The notes under the pieces were generated by a model. The model searched no databases. It worked only from the letters and a program-made list of their open reading frames with translations, and was not told where the DNA came from. Positions 50,202-59,931 of a stretch of DNA of 64,000 nucleotides are shown here, piece after piece. Made by a program: the position numbers and the translations under genes. Origin of the DNA: Paenibacillus sp. LHD-117 (GTDB lineage Bacteria > Bacillota > Bacilli > Paenibacillales > Paenibacillaceae); the NCBI RefSeq assembly GCF_030929555.1, contig NZ_JAVFVT010000002.1, forward strand, positions 227,661 to 291,660, in the 5' to 3' direction. Numbering within the stretch: the first letter of the stretch is position 1; the number at the start of each line of letters is the position of its first letter.

Positions 50202-50952
50202 CGCCGCTTGCTTCTCCTTTCCAATGAATGACAATGTCGTCGAAGAGTCCATGCTGGAAGCAGCGGATATGCTTCATCTTCATGAGCTCCAGAATCGCCA
50301 GGAAGGTAACGACGATTTCGTGTTTGTCCATATTTTCCCTGATCAGCTTGGAGAACCGCACCGTTTCGAATTGCTTCAGCACGTCCACAATGTCGCGGAT
50401 CCGATCCTTGACGGAAATTTCGTCCCGCTGCACGGTCGCGATCACGTTGCGCCTCGCGGCTTTGCGAAGCGCCTTCTGGAACGCAGCGACAAGATCGGAG
50501 ACGTGTAGACCTTCGAGCGGGTTCACCTTCACCTCGGACAGGAACGGAGTCATGTCTTCCGGTTCGCGGGAAAACACTAGGCTGCGTTCGAACTCCTTCT
50601 CGCGCAGCTGCTCCGCAATTTGCTTGAACTTCCGGTATTCGATCAGCTTCTGGATCAATTCATCCCTCGAATCGATGCCATCGTCGTCGTACCAATCTTC
50701 GAATTCGTCCTCGAACACAGGCGGTTTCGGCAGAAGCTGCTTGCTTTTGATGGCAAGCAGCGTCGCCGCCATGACCAGAAATTCGCTCGTTACCTCGAGC
50801 TCCAGCTCCTTCATGGCGTCCAGATATTCCATGTATTGAACCGTAATCTCGCTTATCGAAATTTCATGGATATCGATTTCCGATTTGTCGATGAGATGGA
50901 GAAGCAGATCCAGCGGCCCTTCGAACGATTCAAGCTTGTAAAGCACAGACAC
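50170..50952 (-). CDS. scpA: segregation and condensation protein A
   Basis: Kleisin subunit linking SMC heads. The 260 residues show LESFEGPLDLLLHLIDKSEIDI at 7-28, MAATLLAIKSKQLLP near 67 and the C-terminal winged-helix LAILELMKMKHI. It starts with GTG at 50952 behind GGGAGGTCACGGAA. Only 30 bases separate it from ribH with no terminator between, so rib transcription may continue into it. Confidence 0.95.
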   Translation of the reverse strand: MSVLYKLESFEGPLDLLLHLIDKSEIDIHEISISEITVQYMEYLDAMKELELEVTSEFLVMAATLLAIKSKQLLPKPPVFEDEFEDWYDDDGIDSRDELIQKLIEYRKFKQIAEQLREKEFERSLVFSREPEDMTPFLSEVKVNPLEGLHVSDLVAAFQKALRKAARRNVIATVQRDEISVKDRIRDIVDVLKQFETVRFSKLIRENMDKHEIVVTFLAILELMKMKHIRCFQHGLFDDIVIHWKGEASGDGISEIEVDY

Positions 50953-50982
50953 TTCCGTGACCTCCCGCGTCGTCCAGCGTTG

Positions 50983-51453
50983 TTATCCTTGCAGCTGTCT
51001 TGTCAAATTCGCCATTTCGACGGCGCTAACCGCCGCTTCGTACCCTTTGTTGCCGGCTTTGGTGCCCGCGCGCTCGATCGCTTGCTCGATCGAATCGACC
51101 GTAAGTACGCCGAAGATCGTCGGCACGCCGGTTTTCAAAGCGATGGACGCCACGCCTTTGGCCGCTTCGTTGCAGACGTAGTCGAAGTGAGGCGTAGACC
51201 CGCGAATGACCGCTCCTAATGTAATGACCGCGTCGTACTTGCCGCTTTCGGCCATCTTCTGGGCGATCAGCGGAATTTCGAACGCGCCGGGAACCCAAGC
51301 GACCTCCACGTCGTCGTCGTTTGCGCCATGTCGTTTGAACGCGTCGAGCGCTCCGCCCAGCAGCTTGCCGGAAATAAACTCGTTAAACCGTCCGACGACG
51401 ACTCCGTATTTCAAACCTGTAGAGACTAAATGTCCTTCGTATACCTTTGCCAT
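50983..51453 (-). CDS. ribH: 6,7-dimethyl-8-ribityllumazine synthase
   Basis: Condenses the pyrimidinedione with dihydroxybutanone phosphate to make lumazine; forms 60-subunit shells in Bacillus. The 156 residues include [13 protein letters not shown] at 17-29, [13 protein letters not shown] near 56, [13 protein letters not shown] near 83-95 and the proton-relay His there. Last gene of the rib operon. Confidence 0.96.
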   Translation of the reverse strand: MAKVYEGHLVSTGLKYGVVVGRFNEFISGKLLGGALDAFKRHGANDDDVEVAWVPGAFEIPLIAQKMAESGKYDAVITLGAVIRGSTPHFDYVCNEAAKGVASIALKTGVPTIFGVLTVDSIEQAIERAGTKAGNKGYEAAVSAVEMANLTRQLQG

Positions 51454-51501
51454 TATATAATACTCCCTCTCTGTATCACATTATTATGATCGATTCTCAG
51501 A

Positions 51502-52764
51502 TTATTGCTCGGGCGTGGCTTCCGCCACCTGCGCGGCATGCTGCTCCAAACCTTCCGAGCGCAACAGATGGCCTAGCTTCGTCTTCTTCGTCCGCAGGTA
51601 ATTGCGGTTGCTTTCGTTCGCTTCCATCTGAATAGGCACACGCTCGACAACCTCGATGCCGTATCCTTCAAGGCCTCTGATCTTGCGGGGATTGTTGGTC
51701 AACAGCCTCATCTTCGCGATGCCTAAATCTTTCAAAATTTGTGCGCCAATACCATATTCGCGCAGATCCGGAGCAAAACCTAGCTTAATATTCGCTTCGA
51801 CCGTGTCGAATCCCTGCTCTTGCAGGGCATAGGCTTTTAATTTATTAATAAGCCCGATCCCTCTGCCCTCTTGCCTCATATAAAGCAGCACGCCGCTTCC
51901 GGCTTCGTCGATTTGTCTCAGGGCCGCTTCCAGCTGAGGACCGCAATCGCAGCGATGGGAATGGAATACGTCGCCGGTCAAGCATTCCGAATGGACCCGT
52001 ACGAGCAGCGGCTCGCCCGGCTTGATGTCCCCTTTCACGAGCGCGACATGTTCTTTGTCATCCACTTGGTTCGTGTAGGCAATGGCGCGGAATTCGCCGA
52101 AATCCGTCGGCATGCGAACGTCGACGACCCGATCGACCAGCTTATCCTTTTCGTTCCGGTAGCGGATCAGCTCTTGGATCGTAATGAGCTTAAGGCCATG
52201 CTTCCGTTTGAACTCTTCCAGATCGGGCAGGCGCGCCATCGTCCCGTCTTCTTTGATGATTTCGCAAATGACCGCTGCCGGGCTCGCTCCGCTAAGCGCG
52301 GCCAGATCGATGGCGGCTTCCGTGTGACCCGCGCGGCGAAGCACGCCGCCTGCCTTCGCGATCAGCGGGAAAATATGGCCCGGCCTGCGGAAATCCGTCG
52401 CTTGGGCGTTCGGGTCGATCAAGGCTTTAACGGACAATGAACGTTCGTACGCCGAAATGCCGGTCGTTGTCGAAATATGGTCAATGGAGACGGTAAACGC
52501 CGTTCCGTGATAATCCGTATTATGGGCGACCATCGGCGGAAGATCAAGCTCCTCCGCGCGTTCTTTAGTAATCGGCACGCATACAAGCCCTCGCGCCTCC
52601 GTAATCATGAAGTTAATGACTTCCGGCGTGGCTCTGTCGGCCAGCGCGATCAAATCCCCTTCATTCTCCCGATCCTCGTCGTCCACGACGATGACCGGAC
52701 GTCCTTGCTTCAAGTCCACTATGGCATCCTCGATCGTATCGAATAAATCGTTCTCTCTATTCAT
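51502..52764 (-). CDS. ribBA: bifunctional 3,4-dihydroxy-2-butanone-4-phosphate synthase / GTP cyclohydrolase II
   Basis: Makes both riboflavin precursors. The 420 residues hold a RibB domain (about 1-205: [35 protein letters not shown]) and a RibA domain (about 210-400: zinc-binding [33 protein letters not shown]). The ATG at 52764 follows AAGGAGGGAAACCG. The same frame stays open for 260 codons further upstream, antisense-like across ribE, but that extension lacks homology and is rejected. Confidence 0.96.
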   Translation of the reverse strand: MNRENDLFDTIEDAIVDLKQGRPVIVVDDEDRENEGDLIALADRATPEVINFMITEARGLVCVPITKERAEELDLPPMVAHNTDYHGTAFTVSIDHISTTTGISAYERSLSVKALIDPNAQATDFRRPGHIFPLIAKAGGVLRRAGHTEAAIDLAALSGASPAAVICEIIKEDGTMARLPDLEEFKRKHGLKLITIQELIRYRNEKDKLVDRVVDVRMPTDFGEFRAIAYTNQVDDKEHVALVKGDIKPGEPLLVRVHSECLTGDVFHSHRCDCGPQLEAALRQIDEAGSGVLLYMRQEGRGIGLINKLKAYALQEQGFDTVEANIKLGFAPDLREYGIGAQILKDLGIAKMRLLTNNPRKIRGLEGYGIEVVERVPIQMEANESNRNYLRTKKTKLGHLLRSEGLEQHAAQVAEATPEQ

Positions 52765-52793
52765 CGGTTTCCCTCCTTCTTCGAATAAGGCCG

Positions 52794-53459
52794 TTACATA
52801 AATCCATGCTGGGTCAAATAGTCGGCCGTCAGCTTGGATTGCGGTTTTTCGGCAGGTTGGGTCCCGCTGCGGAAATGCAGCAGATGATCGACGTACTTGC
52901 CGATAATATCGCTCTCCAGATTGACGGTGTCGCCCGGCTGCCGTAGCCGGAGCGCCGTTCCTGCCAGCGTATGCGGAATAATAGATACTGTAAAATGATC
53001 GTTGGACGCTTCCACGACCGTCAAGCTGATCCCGTCGATCGTAATCGAGCCCTTCGGAATGATGTATCGAAGCTGCTCTTGCGTGTCGGGCTCGATCCGG
53101 AAAACGATCGCGTTCGCATCGACATAACGGGCGATGACCTTGCCCGTTCCGTCCACATGTCCCTGCACGATATGACCGCCGAATCTGGCCCCGGCCTGCA
53201 TAGCGCGTTCGAGATTGACCGAGTCGCCGGGCTTCAGCAAATGCAGCGACGACTTGCGGTAAGTCTCCGGCATGACATCGGCCGTGAACGATGCGGCATC
53301 GTAAGACGTCACCGTCAAACATACGCCGTTCACGGATATGCTGTCGCCAAGGGCAACGCCCCGCGTCACGACTTCTGCGCCGATAGTCAATTTCATCGCT
53401 TCTCCCTGGCGGGATATGCTTCTCATGCGACCGACTTCCTCTACTAGTCCGGTAAACAT
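52794..53459 (-). CDS. ribE: riboflavin synthase, alpha chain
   Basis: Dismutates two lumazines into riboflavin. The 221 residues start with the invariant [10 protein letters not shown] and consist of two lumazine-binding repeats (about 1-95 and 96-200), each with a [13 protein letters not shown] or [16 protein letters not shown] segment. It lies 17 bases after ribD. Confidence 0.96.
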   Translation of the reverse strand: MFTGLVEEVGRMRSISRQGEAMKLTIGAEVVTRGVALGDSISVNGVCLTVTSYDAASFTADVMPETYRKSSLHLLKPGDSVNLERAMQAGARFGGHIVQGHVDGTGKVIARYVDANAIVFRIEPDTQEQLRYIIPKGSITIDGISLTVVEASNDHFTVSIIPHTLAGTALRLRQPGDTVNLESDIIGKYVDHLLHFRSGTQPAEKPQSKLTADYLTQHGFM

Positions 53460-53476
53460 AAAGCTCCTCCCCTCCC

Positions 53477-54583
53477 TTACCTATACACGGGATAACCCGT
53501 AATCCGAATATCGGTCCCGGCCATCTCGACCCGCATCCGATCAAGCACGATCGCGTCGCTCATGTGCTCTCGCCCTGGGAAGCTAAAGCTTTGAGGAGCT
53601 TCGTCGCCGCCTCCGATAATCTTCGGCGCCATATACAAAATGATTTTGTGGATCAATTCTGCTTCCAGCATGGCGCCGTTCAGCTTGCCGCCGCCTTCCA
53701 GCAGCACGGAGCTGATCTCTCGTTTTGCCAGCTGCTTCATTCCCTCTTTCAAATCGACTACATGCCCAGCTCCGCAGGGTATGACTTCCACGCCGGCTGC
53801 TTCCAGCTGACTTTGCTTCTCGCGGTTCGCGCCTTCGGTCGTCAGCACGATCGTTTTCGCGGTCGAATCCACCACAACTCGCGCGTCAAGCGGAATCGCC
53901 AGCTTGGAATCGACGACAATACGTACCGGGTGAAGACCGGTCACCGCCGTCCGGGTCGTAAGCAGCGGATCATCCGCCAAGACCGTGCCGATTCCGACCA
54001 TAATGCCTTGGTGCTGATGCCTGAGCAGGTGGACTTGCTCTCTGGCAACGGCTCCCGTAACCCACTGGCTATGGCCAGTTCTGCTCGCCACGCGTCCATC
54101 CAGCGTACTCGCCGTCTTTAGCGTCACGAATGGCATCCCGGTCGTAATAAAAGCATTAAACTTCTCGTTCATGAGCAGCGACTCTTCTTCGAGCAAACCG
54201 ACATCCACGTGAATGCCGCTTTCCCTTAGCCTAGCGATGCCTCTTCCGGCTACCTGCGGATTCGGATCGGTCGCCGCGACGACGACGCGTGCCGCCTTGG
54301 ACGCGATAATCCGGTCACAGCACGGCGGCGTCTTGCCATAATGACTGCAGGGCTCAAGCGTTACATAGACGGTCGAGCCTTCCGCTTCGTCTCCTGCCAT
54401 TCGCAGCGCATGCACCTCGGCATGGCCTTCGCCCCGGCGCAGATGTGCGCCAAGCCCCACGATGCGTCCGCCCTTCACGACTACGCAGCCGACGACGGGA
54501 TTGATATCGGTCTGGCCGGAAGCCTTCACGGCCAAGTCGAGCGCCAGCCTCATGTAATATTCGTCGTTCAGCATGTCTTGCAT
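53477..54583 (-). CDS. ribD: bifunctional riboflavin deaminase-reductase
   Basis: Deaminates and reduces the pyrimidine intermediate. The 368 residues comprise the zinc deaminase domain (1-145; HAEVHAL with His54 and Glu56, [12 protein letters not shown] with Cys79 and Cys88) and the NADPH reductase domain (about 150-360; [22 protein letters not shown]). The ATG at 54583 sits 11 bases after AAAGGGGGA, which is itself the 3' arm of the riboswitch terminator; a second ATG at 54574 is possible. First gene of ribDEBAH. Confidence 0.96.
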   Translation of the reverse strand: MQDMLNDEYYMRLALDLAVKASGQTDINPVVGCVVVKGGRIVGLGAHLRRGEGHAEVHALRMAGDEAEGSTVYVTLEPCSHYGKTPPCCDRIIASKAARVVVAATDPNPQVAGRGIARLRESGIHVDVGLLEEESLLMNEKFNAFITTGMPFVTLKTASTLDGRVASRTGHSQWVTGAVAREQVHLLRHQHQGIMVGIGTVLADDPLLTTRTAVTGLHPVRIVVDSKLAIPLDARVVVDSTAKTIVLTTEGANREKQSQLEAAGVEVIPCGAGHVVDLKEGMKQLAKREISSVLLEGGGKLNGAMLEAELIHKIILYMAPKIIGGGDEAPQSFSFPGREHMSDAIVLDRMRVEMAGTDIRITGYPVYR

Positions 54584-54587
54584 AAAT

Positions 54588-54627
54588 AAAAAATCCCCCT
54601 TTCCGGCATGCTTGCCGACAGGGGGAT
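54588..54627 (-). terminator. terminator of the FMN riboswitch, overlapping the ribD ribosome site
   Basis: ATCCCCCTGTCGGCA and the complementary TGCCGGAAAGGGGGAT form a long stem followed by six T residues, ending within ten bases of the ribD ATG. The 3' arm contains the only ribosome-site-like sequence of ribD (AAAGGGGGA). Confidence 0.9.
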
Positions 54628-54813
54628 GAGAGATGTGAGAGACTACGACGAAACAAGGCTACGGTAGGCGTTTCGTTCGGCATGATTTAAACATGCTGAA
54701 GAAGAAACGAACGATTCCCGCATCCTTATAGCTGCGCTGACAAACAAACCGACTCCCTTGTGAAATGTTACACAAAGGAGCAGACGCGAATAGACAGCGG
54801 CTGCCGAAGCTTC

Positions 54814-54998
54814 TCCTTCTCCCATCCAGACTATACTGTCGGTCCCGGATTCGCACCAGGTCCACCGTTCCGGTCTCTCGATAGAGAGTCCAGCCCGGGT
54901 CACGGACTAACGGAAAGCAAGGAACACAGCCGATTAACGGCACGTTCCTCTTCTGCTTCCGATCACCGCCGGTTGGGAATTTCACCCTGCCCCGAAGG
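54814..54998 (-). promoter_or_regulatory. FMN riboswitch (RFN element) of the rib operon
   Basis: The minus strand carries the conserved RFN blocks in order: TTCGGGGCAGGGTGAAATTCCC, a GGCGGTGAT segment, GTCCGTGACCCG, GGACCTGGTGCGAATCCGGGACCGACAGTATAGTCTGGATGGGAGAAGG in pieces, with matching outer stem ends CCTTCGGGG and GGAGAAGG. It lies 230 bases before ribD and is followed by a terminator, so FMN excess should end transcription before ribD. Confidence 0.96.
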
Positions 54999-55034
54999 AA
55001 AGCTGATTACTATTTGTTAGTGACTATCTTAGCA

Positions 55035-55466
55035 CTAAACCGTCGAAACTTCAACCTTTTCCATTTTGTCTCCGCCCTTAAGCGCGTCGACATGCTCCAT
55101 GCCTTTGGTCACCTTGCCGAATACCGTATGACCGCCGTCAAGATGCGGCTGCGGCTGGTAGCAGATATAGAACTGGCTGCCGCCCGTATTGCGTCCCGCA
55201 TGCGCCATCGCAAGCGTGCCGCGCTCGTGTTTGTTCGGGTTGATTTCGCAATTGATTTTGTAGCCTGGGCCGCCAGTGCCGTTCCCGACCGGGCATCCGC
55301 CTTGCGCTACGAAACCGGGAATAACGCGATGGAACGTAAGACCGTTATAGAATCCTTCGTTTACGAGTTTCTCGAAGTTCGCAACCGTATTGGGAGCATC
55401 TTGGTCGAACAGGTCCAGATGGACTTCTCCGCCGCCTGCCAGTGTAATTTTTGCTTGTTTAGCCAT
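55035..55466 (-). CDS. ppiB: peptidyl-prolyl cis-trans isomerase (cyclophilin)
   Basis: Cytosolic protein-folding catalyst. The 143-residue compact cyclophilin has the active-site [13 protein letters not shown] segment (about 45-57), [25 protein letters not shown] near 93-117 in short pieces of family signature, and no signal peptide. The catalytic Arg is in FHRV. Single gene between lysA and the RFN element, in the same order as in B. subtilis. Confidence 0.95.
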   Translation of the reverse strand: MAKQAKITLAGGGEVHLDLFDQDAPNTVANFEKLVNEGFYNGLTFHRVIPGFVAQGGCPVGNGTGGPGYKINCEINPNKHERGTLAMAHAGRNTGGSQFYICYQPQPHLDGGHTVFGKVTKGMEHVDALKGGDKMEKVEVSTV

Positions 55467-55519
55467 GTTTGCATCTACCTTTCTTTTATCCGGATAAAAC
55501 TACGTTACCAATTCCGTCC

Positions 55520-56851
55520 TTATTTCGCAAGGGGGGATTTCTGCAGTCTTGCCGGAATGACGTCATTGCATACGATATCGTCGAGCGATTCACGCTTAAC
55601 GGCAAGATCCGCTTCGCCGTCCTTCACGAATACGACCGCCGGACGGCGAATCCGGTTGTAGTTGCTCGCCATCGCGTAGTTGTAAGCGCCCGTGCAGAAT
55701 ACGGCCAGCAGGTCGCCGCTCTCCGCCTTCGGCAATTCGAGATCCCAGATGAGCATATCGCCGCTCTCGCAGCATTTGCCCGCTACGGAAACCGTCTCTT
55801 CCGCCGCTTCGTTCGCGCGATTCGCCAGAATCGCTTCGTAACGGGACTGGTAGAGCGCCGGACGAGGATTGTCGGTCATGCCGCCGTCGACCGCAATGTA
55901 CTTGCGCACGCCCGGAATATGTTTGCTTGTCCCGATCGTGTACAGCGTCGTACCCGCGTCGCCGACCATGCTGCGGCCCGGCTCGACCCAAATTTCCGGC
56001 AGAGGGAAGCCCGCGGCGGAGAAGTTGGATTTGATGGCGTCCGTAATCGCACCTACGTATTCGCGAATCGGAAGCGGCGTGTCGCCTTCCACGTAACGGA
56101 TGCCGAAGCCGCCGCCAAGGTTAATGACATTGAATGTCAGGCCTAGCTCGTCGCGAATCGCAACCGCGAACCCGGCTACCTTGTCCACCGCCATGCGGAA
56201 ACCTTCGACCTCGAAGATTTGGGAGCCGATATGCGAATGAACGCCGAGCACTTCCAGGTGAGGAAGCTTGATCGCTTCTTCGATCGCTTGTTTCGCGGCG
56301 CCGTTGCCGAGGTCGAAGCCGAACTTGGAATCTTGTTGGCCTGTCGAGATATAATCATGCGTATGAGCCTCGACGCCCGGCGTGATGCGGAGCAGTATGT
56401 TCACTTTTTTGCCTTTGTCGCCGGCCAGCGCGTTCAGCAAAGCAAGCTCGTGGAAGTTGTCCACGACGAAGCAGCCGATGCCCGCGTCGAGCGCCATATT
56501 GATTTCGTCTGGCGTTTTGTTGTTGCCGTGGAAGTGGATGCGCTCTACCGGGAAGCCCGCTTGAAGCGCCGTGTACAGCTCGCCGTCCGATACGACGTCG
56601 AGCGACAGACCTTCCTGCTCGGCGATCGCGCACATCGCCATCACGCTGAACGCCTTGCTCGCGTAAGCGACTTGGAACTTCAGTCCCGAAGCCTTGAACG
56701 CCTCGACGTATTCCCTTGCGCGCTGACGGACAAGCGCCTCGTCAACGATATATAACGGCGTGCCGAATTCCTTCGCCAGATCGGCGACGTCACGCCCGCC
56801 AATTTCGAGATGACCTTTTGCATTAATTGTACTGGTACCATGCAGATACAT
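55520..56851 (-). CDS. lysA: diaminopimelate decarboxylase
   Basis: PLP enzyme that makes lysine from meso-diaminopimelate. From ATG 56851 (after GAGGGGAAATTAT) it has 443 residues, with the Schiff-base lysine in YASKAFS (Lys66), HIGSQIFEVEGF near 205, GGGFGIRY near 245 and CESGDM near 355. The longer open frame upstream is not supported. In Bacillus lysA also follows spoVAF; no lysine riboswitch is visible in the 135-base gap. Confidence 0.95.
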   Translation of the reverse strand: MYLHGTSTINAKGHLEIGGRDVADLAKEFGTPLYIVDEALVRQRAREYVEAFKASGLKFQVAYASKAFSVMAMCAIAEQEGLSLDVVSDGELYTALQAGFPVERIHFHGNNKTPDEINMALDAGIGCFVVDNFHELALLNALAGDKGKKVNILLRITPGVEAHTHDYISTGQQDSKFGFDLGNGAAKQAIEEAIKLPHLEVLGVHSHIGSQIFEVEGFRMAVDKVAGFAVAIRDELGLTFNVINLGGGFGIRYVEGDTPLPIREYVGAITDAIKSNFSAAGFPLPEIWVEPGRSMVGDAGTTLYTIGTSKHIPGVRKYIAVDGGMTDNPRPALYQSRYEAILANRANEAAEETVSVAGKCCESGDMLIWDLELPKAESGDLLAVFCTGAYNYAMASNYNRIRRPAVVFVKDGEADLAVKRESLDDIVCNDVIPARLQKSPLAK

Positions 56852-56920
56852 ATAATTTCCCCTCGGCTTTCTTCCGTGCCCATGACGGGCGAACGGATTC
56901 GATTTGCATCTTATGGCATC

Positions 56921-56926
56921 AGTATA
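56921..56926 (-). promoter_or_regulatory. -10 element upstream of lysA
   Basis: TATACT on the minus strand about 70 bases before the lysA start, with only a weak -35 at 17-18 bases. Confidence 0.3.
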
Positions 56927-56986
56927 ACGCAAAACGTCCGCATCCGAAATGGATAAATTCGCATTTCATTTGTATTTTTGCACGTC

Positions 56987-58666
56987 TCATTCCGTTTGCG
57001 GCATCTTGTCCACCTGCTGCGGCTTAAGAACGTTCGGGCGTTTGCGGTTGTACAAGAGCGGCTGGCGGATAATAATTCCCCAAAGCGCTTTGGCGTCGAA
57101 CGGAATGATCGGCCACATATACGGGCGGTTCATGGAACGTTCGGCCACCAGTAAGATCAAAATGACCGTCGTGCTGACGACAAGTCCAGAAACGCTGAAT
57201 GCGGCCACCGCCGTCAGCAGCACGAGCCGGACGATCCGGTTCGCGAGCCCCAGCTCGTAGCTTGGCGTGGCGAACATGCCGATCGCCGCGATCGCCATGT
57301 ACAGGATGACTTCGTTCACGAACACGCCTGTCTGAACCGCGATATCGCCGATTAGGATCGCCGCGACGAGAGACATCGCGGTCGCCAGCGACGAAGGCGT
57401 ATGGACCGACGCCATCCGCATGAGGTCGATCCCGATTTCCGCAAGCAGGAACTGGACGTAAAGCGGGATTTTGCCCGTCTTGTTCGGACCTAGGAACTCT
57501 AGCATCATGGGCTTGAATTCGGGGTGCATGACGAACAAGAGCCAGAGGGGCAGCATGAACAGGGAAGCAAATACGCCCGCGAAGCGGACCCAGCGCAGAT
57601 ACGTGCCGATGAAGGGAGTCTGCCTGTTTTCTTCGGCGTGCTGCATTAGATCGGCATACGTCGTCGGGAGCGTTATGACGCTGGGGGACGTGTCGACGAA
57701 GATGGCTACGGCGCCCTCGAGCAGATGGGCGGCCACGGTGTCCGGACGCTCCGAATATCGGACGAGCGGGAACGGGCTCCAGCCCCGCTTGATCGTCGCT
57801 TCCTCCAGCTGCTTGTCCGCCAGAGGCAGGCCGTCGACCTTGACCATCGACACCTTCTCCTTAATCGACTCCAACAGTTCCTTGTCCACGATGTCGTCGA
57901 TATAAGCGATACACACGTCGGTTTTGGTCCGCTCGCCGATCTGGATGAGCTCGTAGCGAAGCTTCGGATCGCGCAGCCTCCGGCGCACAAGAGAAATATT
58001 GACCATCAACGTCTCGATGAAGCCGTCGCGGCTGCCCCGGACGACCTTCTCCAGAGACGGCTCCTCGGGTCCGCGCGCCGGCAAGTTTTTGGCATCGATC
58101 TTCAGTGCAACCGACTCTCCGTCGATGAATAGCGCGGAACCGCCGGTCAACACGCTGTTGATGAGCTTGTCCCAATCCTCTTCTTTGTCAACCTGCGCTG
58201 CCGGCACGTACAGATCGACGAAAGCGTGCACGGCGTCGCTGCTAAGGTCTTCGGGATGCAAATAAGTGAGCCGTTTCAGCACTTCCGTCAGGAGAGTGTC
58301 CTTCACGAGCCCGTTCAAGCAGAAGAGCGCCGTTCGTTTCTCGCCGAAAGTCATTTCTCTTACGACGATATCGAAGCTTGTTTTATAGCCTACGTCTTCC
58401 TCAAGCTTTTTGAGTACGTCGTCCAGATCAGCCGGAATCGGTTGATTGGACGTCTCTTTCTCGTTCCACTTTTTTCCTTCTCCGGCGCCTTTGCCTGCTC
58501 CCCTAACCTCTCCGCCTGAGCCGGAGAAGCCGTCGTGCAGCCGCGAATTCGACTCTTCTCGTTGCCGATCATGCGGCAAGCGTTCTTCTTTCCCTAACAA
58601 GATCTCGTATCCGGCTTCTTTCGAATCCGGCAACCTTCTTTCGTTTTCGTTATCCATATCCGCCAT
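56987..58666 (-). CDS. spoVAF: stage V sporulation protein AF
   Basis: GerA-family (GerAA-like) membrane protein of the forespore. The 559 residues carry a soluble N-terminal domain (about 80-320), then four to five helices (about 345-525) with PLWLLFVMHPEF, AEIGIDLMRMASVHTP and a cytosolic tail with RPYMWPIIPFD. The first ~75 residues are a hydrophilic Gly/Glu/Arg-rich extension. I chose ATG 58666, five bases after AAGG, over the GTG four codons upstream. It lies 60 bases after spoVAB. Confidence 0.9.
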   Translation of the reverse strand: MADMDNENERRLPDSKEAGYEILLGKEERLPHDRQREESNSRLHDGFSGSGGEVRGAGKGAGEGKKWNEKETSNQPIPADLDDVLKKLEEDVGYKTSFDIVVREMTFGEKRTALFCLNGLVKDTLLTEVLKRLTYLHPEDLSSDAVHAFVDLYVPAAQVDKEEDWDKLINSVLTGGSALFIDGESVALKIDAKNLPARGPEEPSLEKVVRGSRDGFIETLMVNISLVRRRLRDPKLRYELIQIGERTKTDVCIAYIDDIVDKELLESIKEKVSMVKVDGLPLADKQLEEATIKRGWSPFPLVRYSERPDTVAAHLLEGAVAIFVDTSPSVITLPTTYADLMQHAEENRQTPFIGTYLRWVRFAGVFASLFMLPLWLLFVMHPEFKPMMLEFLGPNKTGKIPLYVQFLLAEIGIDLMRMASVHTPSSLATAMSLVAAILIGDIAVQTGVFVNEVILYMAIAAIGMFATPSYELGLANRIVRLVLLTAVAAFSVSGLVVSTTVILILLVAERSMNRPYMWPIIPFDAKALWGIIIRQPLLYNRKRPNVLKPQQVDKMPQTE

Positions 58667-58726
58667 CGATCCCTTCACCTCATCGTCCTTTTATTACCTT
58701 CCGTTATCATCCGCCGCGACGGTCGC

Positions 58727-59155
58727 TTACCATTGGAACACGAGCCAGTCGAACAGCGAACCCACCGTTTTGCCGATCACCATCGCCATCACGAGCCCGA
58801 TCATATAAGCCGAGAGCCCGAGCCGCTTGGCCAATATCGGCAGCACGTTCATCACTTCGGTCAGCGCCGCGGCGAGCATGCCGACGAACATGCCGTCCAG
58901 AAGCCCGGATCCGCTCAGGAACACGGACGGCGGCAGTCGCAGCTTCCAATCCATGAAATCCGCGAACGTCCAGTACAAGGAGCCGCAGATGATCGCGGTC
59001 TCGAACCAGATGGACAGCCGGAACGCGCGCGCGAGCTGGGCGAGCCTCGGGATGAGGTCGAATACGATCAGGAGCGCCACAAGACCGCTGCCTACTGCGA
59101 GCCCCCCCGCTAAGCCGAGAACCGCGATGAACAGATGTTCCGCCGCTTTAATCAT
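58727..59155 (-). CDS. spoVAB: stage V sporulation protein AB
   Basis: Small membrane protein of the spoVA locus, with a role in dipicolinic acid handling inferred from the operon. From ATG 59155 it has 142 residues, close to B. subtilis SpoVAB (141), with four helices and conserved GGLAVGSGLVALL near 14-26, GMFVGMLAAALTEVMNVLPI near 86-105. It overlaps the spoVAA stop by eight bases. The longer frame runs back inside spoVAA and is rejected. Confidence 0.9.
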   Translation of the reverse strand: MIKAAEHLFIAVLGLAGGLAVGSGLVALLIVFDLIPRLAQLARAFRLSIWFETAIICGSLYWTFADFMDWKLRLPPSVFLSGSGLLDGMFVGMLAAALTEVMNVLPILAKRLGLSAYMIGLVMAMVIGKTVGSLFDWLVFQW

Positions 59156-59804
59156 CGCGAGCGCCGCCTTCGCGTCTTTGGTCGTAATCGGCTTGTTTGC
59201 GGATCTCGTCCGCGATGACATAGGCGTTAATGTTCTCCTGGTACATGTACAGCTCTACTTCCAGAGGATTAGGCTCCTCGTTGAACCGCTTGCGGAAAAT
59301 ATGGTTGAAAAACAGGATCATCCCCAGTCCGATGCCGAGCGAATACGGAATTTGGAACCAAAGCGGATGTTCGACCCGCTCCCCCGTAATGAGCTCCACG
59401 ATGCGGATATGTACCTCCCTCATGCTGACGTCGGTGTGGAAATTCATAATCGCGAGCCCCGCGCCGAAGAACAGGAGCAGCCAGGCTAGCACGAGCATGA
59501 CGTATCTCGGCCCCACCGGCTTGTCGGCCACCATGATCAGCACCTGCGGATCGCCGTAAGCTTCGACCGCGACGTTCGGCACCTCATACCGAATCTTCTT
59601 TACGATTTGAAGCAGGTCGATCACGACCCGGTTGCCGTCCTGCTTGCGATGTTCATAGAGCGGCAACTCGGACAAGCGCTCCTGCAAGCCGTCGTCGTCC
59701 GTAAGCAGACGAGCGACTTGTCCAAGCGTGACCACGTGCTGCGGTTTGATATAGATCCTTTTTTTCAGTCGCAGATAGATAACGGATTGGCCGGTTACGC
59801 CCAT
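59148..59804 (-). CDS. spoVAA: stage V sporulation protein AA
   Basis: First gene of the spoVA unit; membrane protein with a cytosolic N-terminal domain (about 1-95: IYLRLKKRI..., DGNRVVIDLLQIVKKI) and two helices (about 100-120 and 150-170). The 218 residues compare with 206 in B. subtilis. It starts at ATG 59804 behind GGAAGGGATG, with a SigG promoter upstream. Confidence 0.9.
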   Translation of the reverse strand: MGVTGQSVIYLRLKKRIYIKPQHVVTLGQVARLLTDDDGLQERLSELPLYEHRKQDGNRVVIDLLQIVKKIRYEVPNVAVEAYGDPQVLIMVADKPVGPRYVMLVLAWLLLFFGAGLAIMNFHTDVSMREVHIRIVELITGERVEHPLWFQIPYSLGIGLGMILFFNHIFRKRFNEEPNPLEVELYMYQENINAYVIADEIRKQADYDQRREGGARDD

Positions 59805-59862
59805 CTGAGATCATCCCTTCCGCCTCGCGGGTTGCTTAGTTTTGCTTATAACCTTTCCCGAT

Positions 59863-59893
59863 TAGTATGGAACGAGGAGGATTAGGATACTCA
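59863..59893 (-). promoter_or_regulatory. SigG-type promoter of spoVAA-AB-AF
   Basis: TGAGTA (59893-59888), 18 bases, CATACTA (59869-59863) on the minus strand. The -10 is a perfect forespore SigG/SigF element and the -35 differs from TGAATA by one base; it lies about 60 bases before spoVAA. Confidence 0.75.
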
Positions 59894-59931
59894 GCCAATT
59901 TCAAGCAATGCGCGCATGGTGAAAATATTTC

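Noticed and set aside
51502..53544. A 680-codon open frame beginning inside ribE/ribD and running into ribBA
   Set aside because: Only the last 420 codons from 52764 resemble ribBA and have a ribosome site. The upstream part is an out-of-frame reading of ribE and ribD.
56852..56986. Lysine riboswitch upstream of lysA
   Set aside because: The gap is only 135 bases and lacks the L-box conserved blocks and a terminator.
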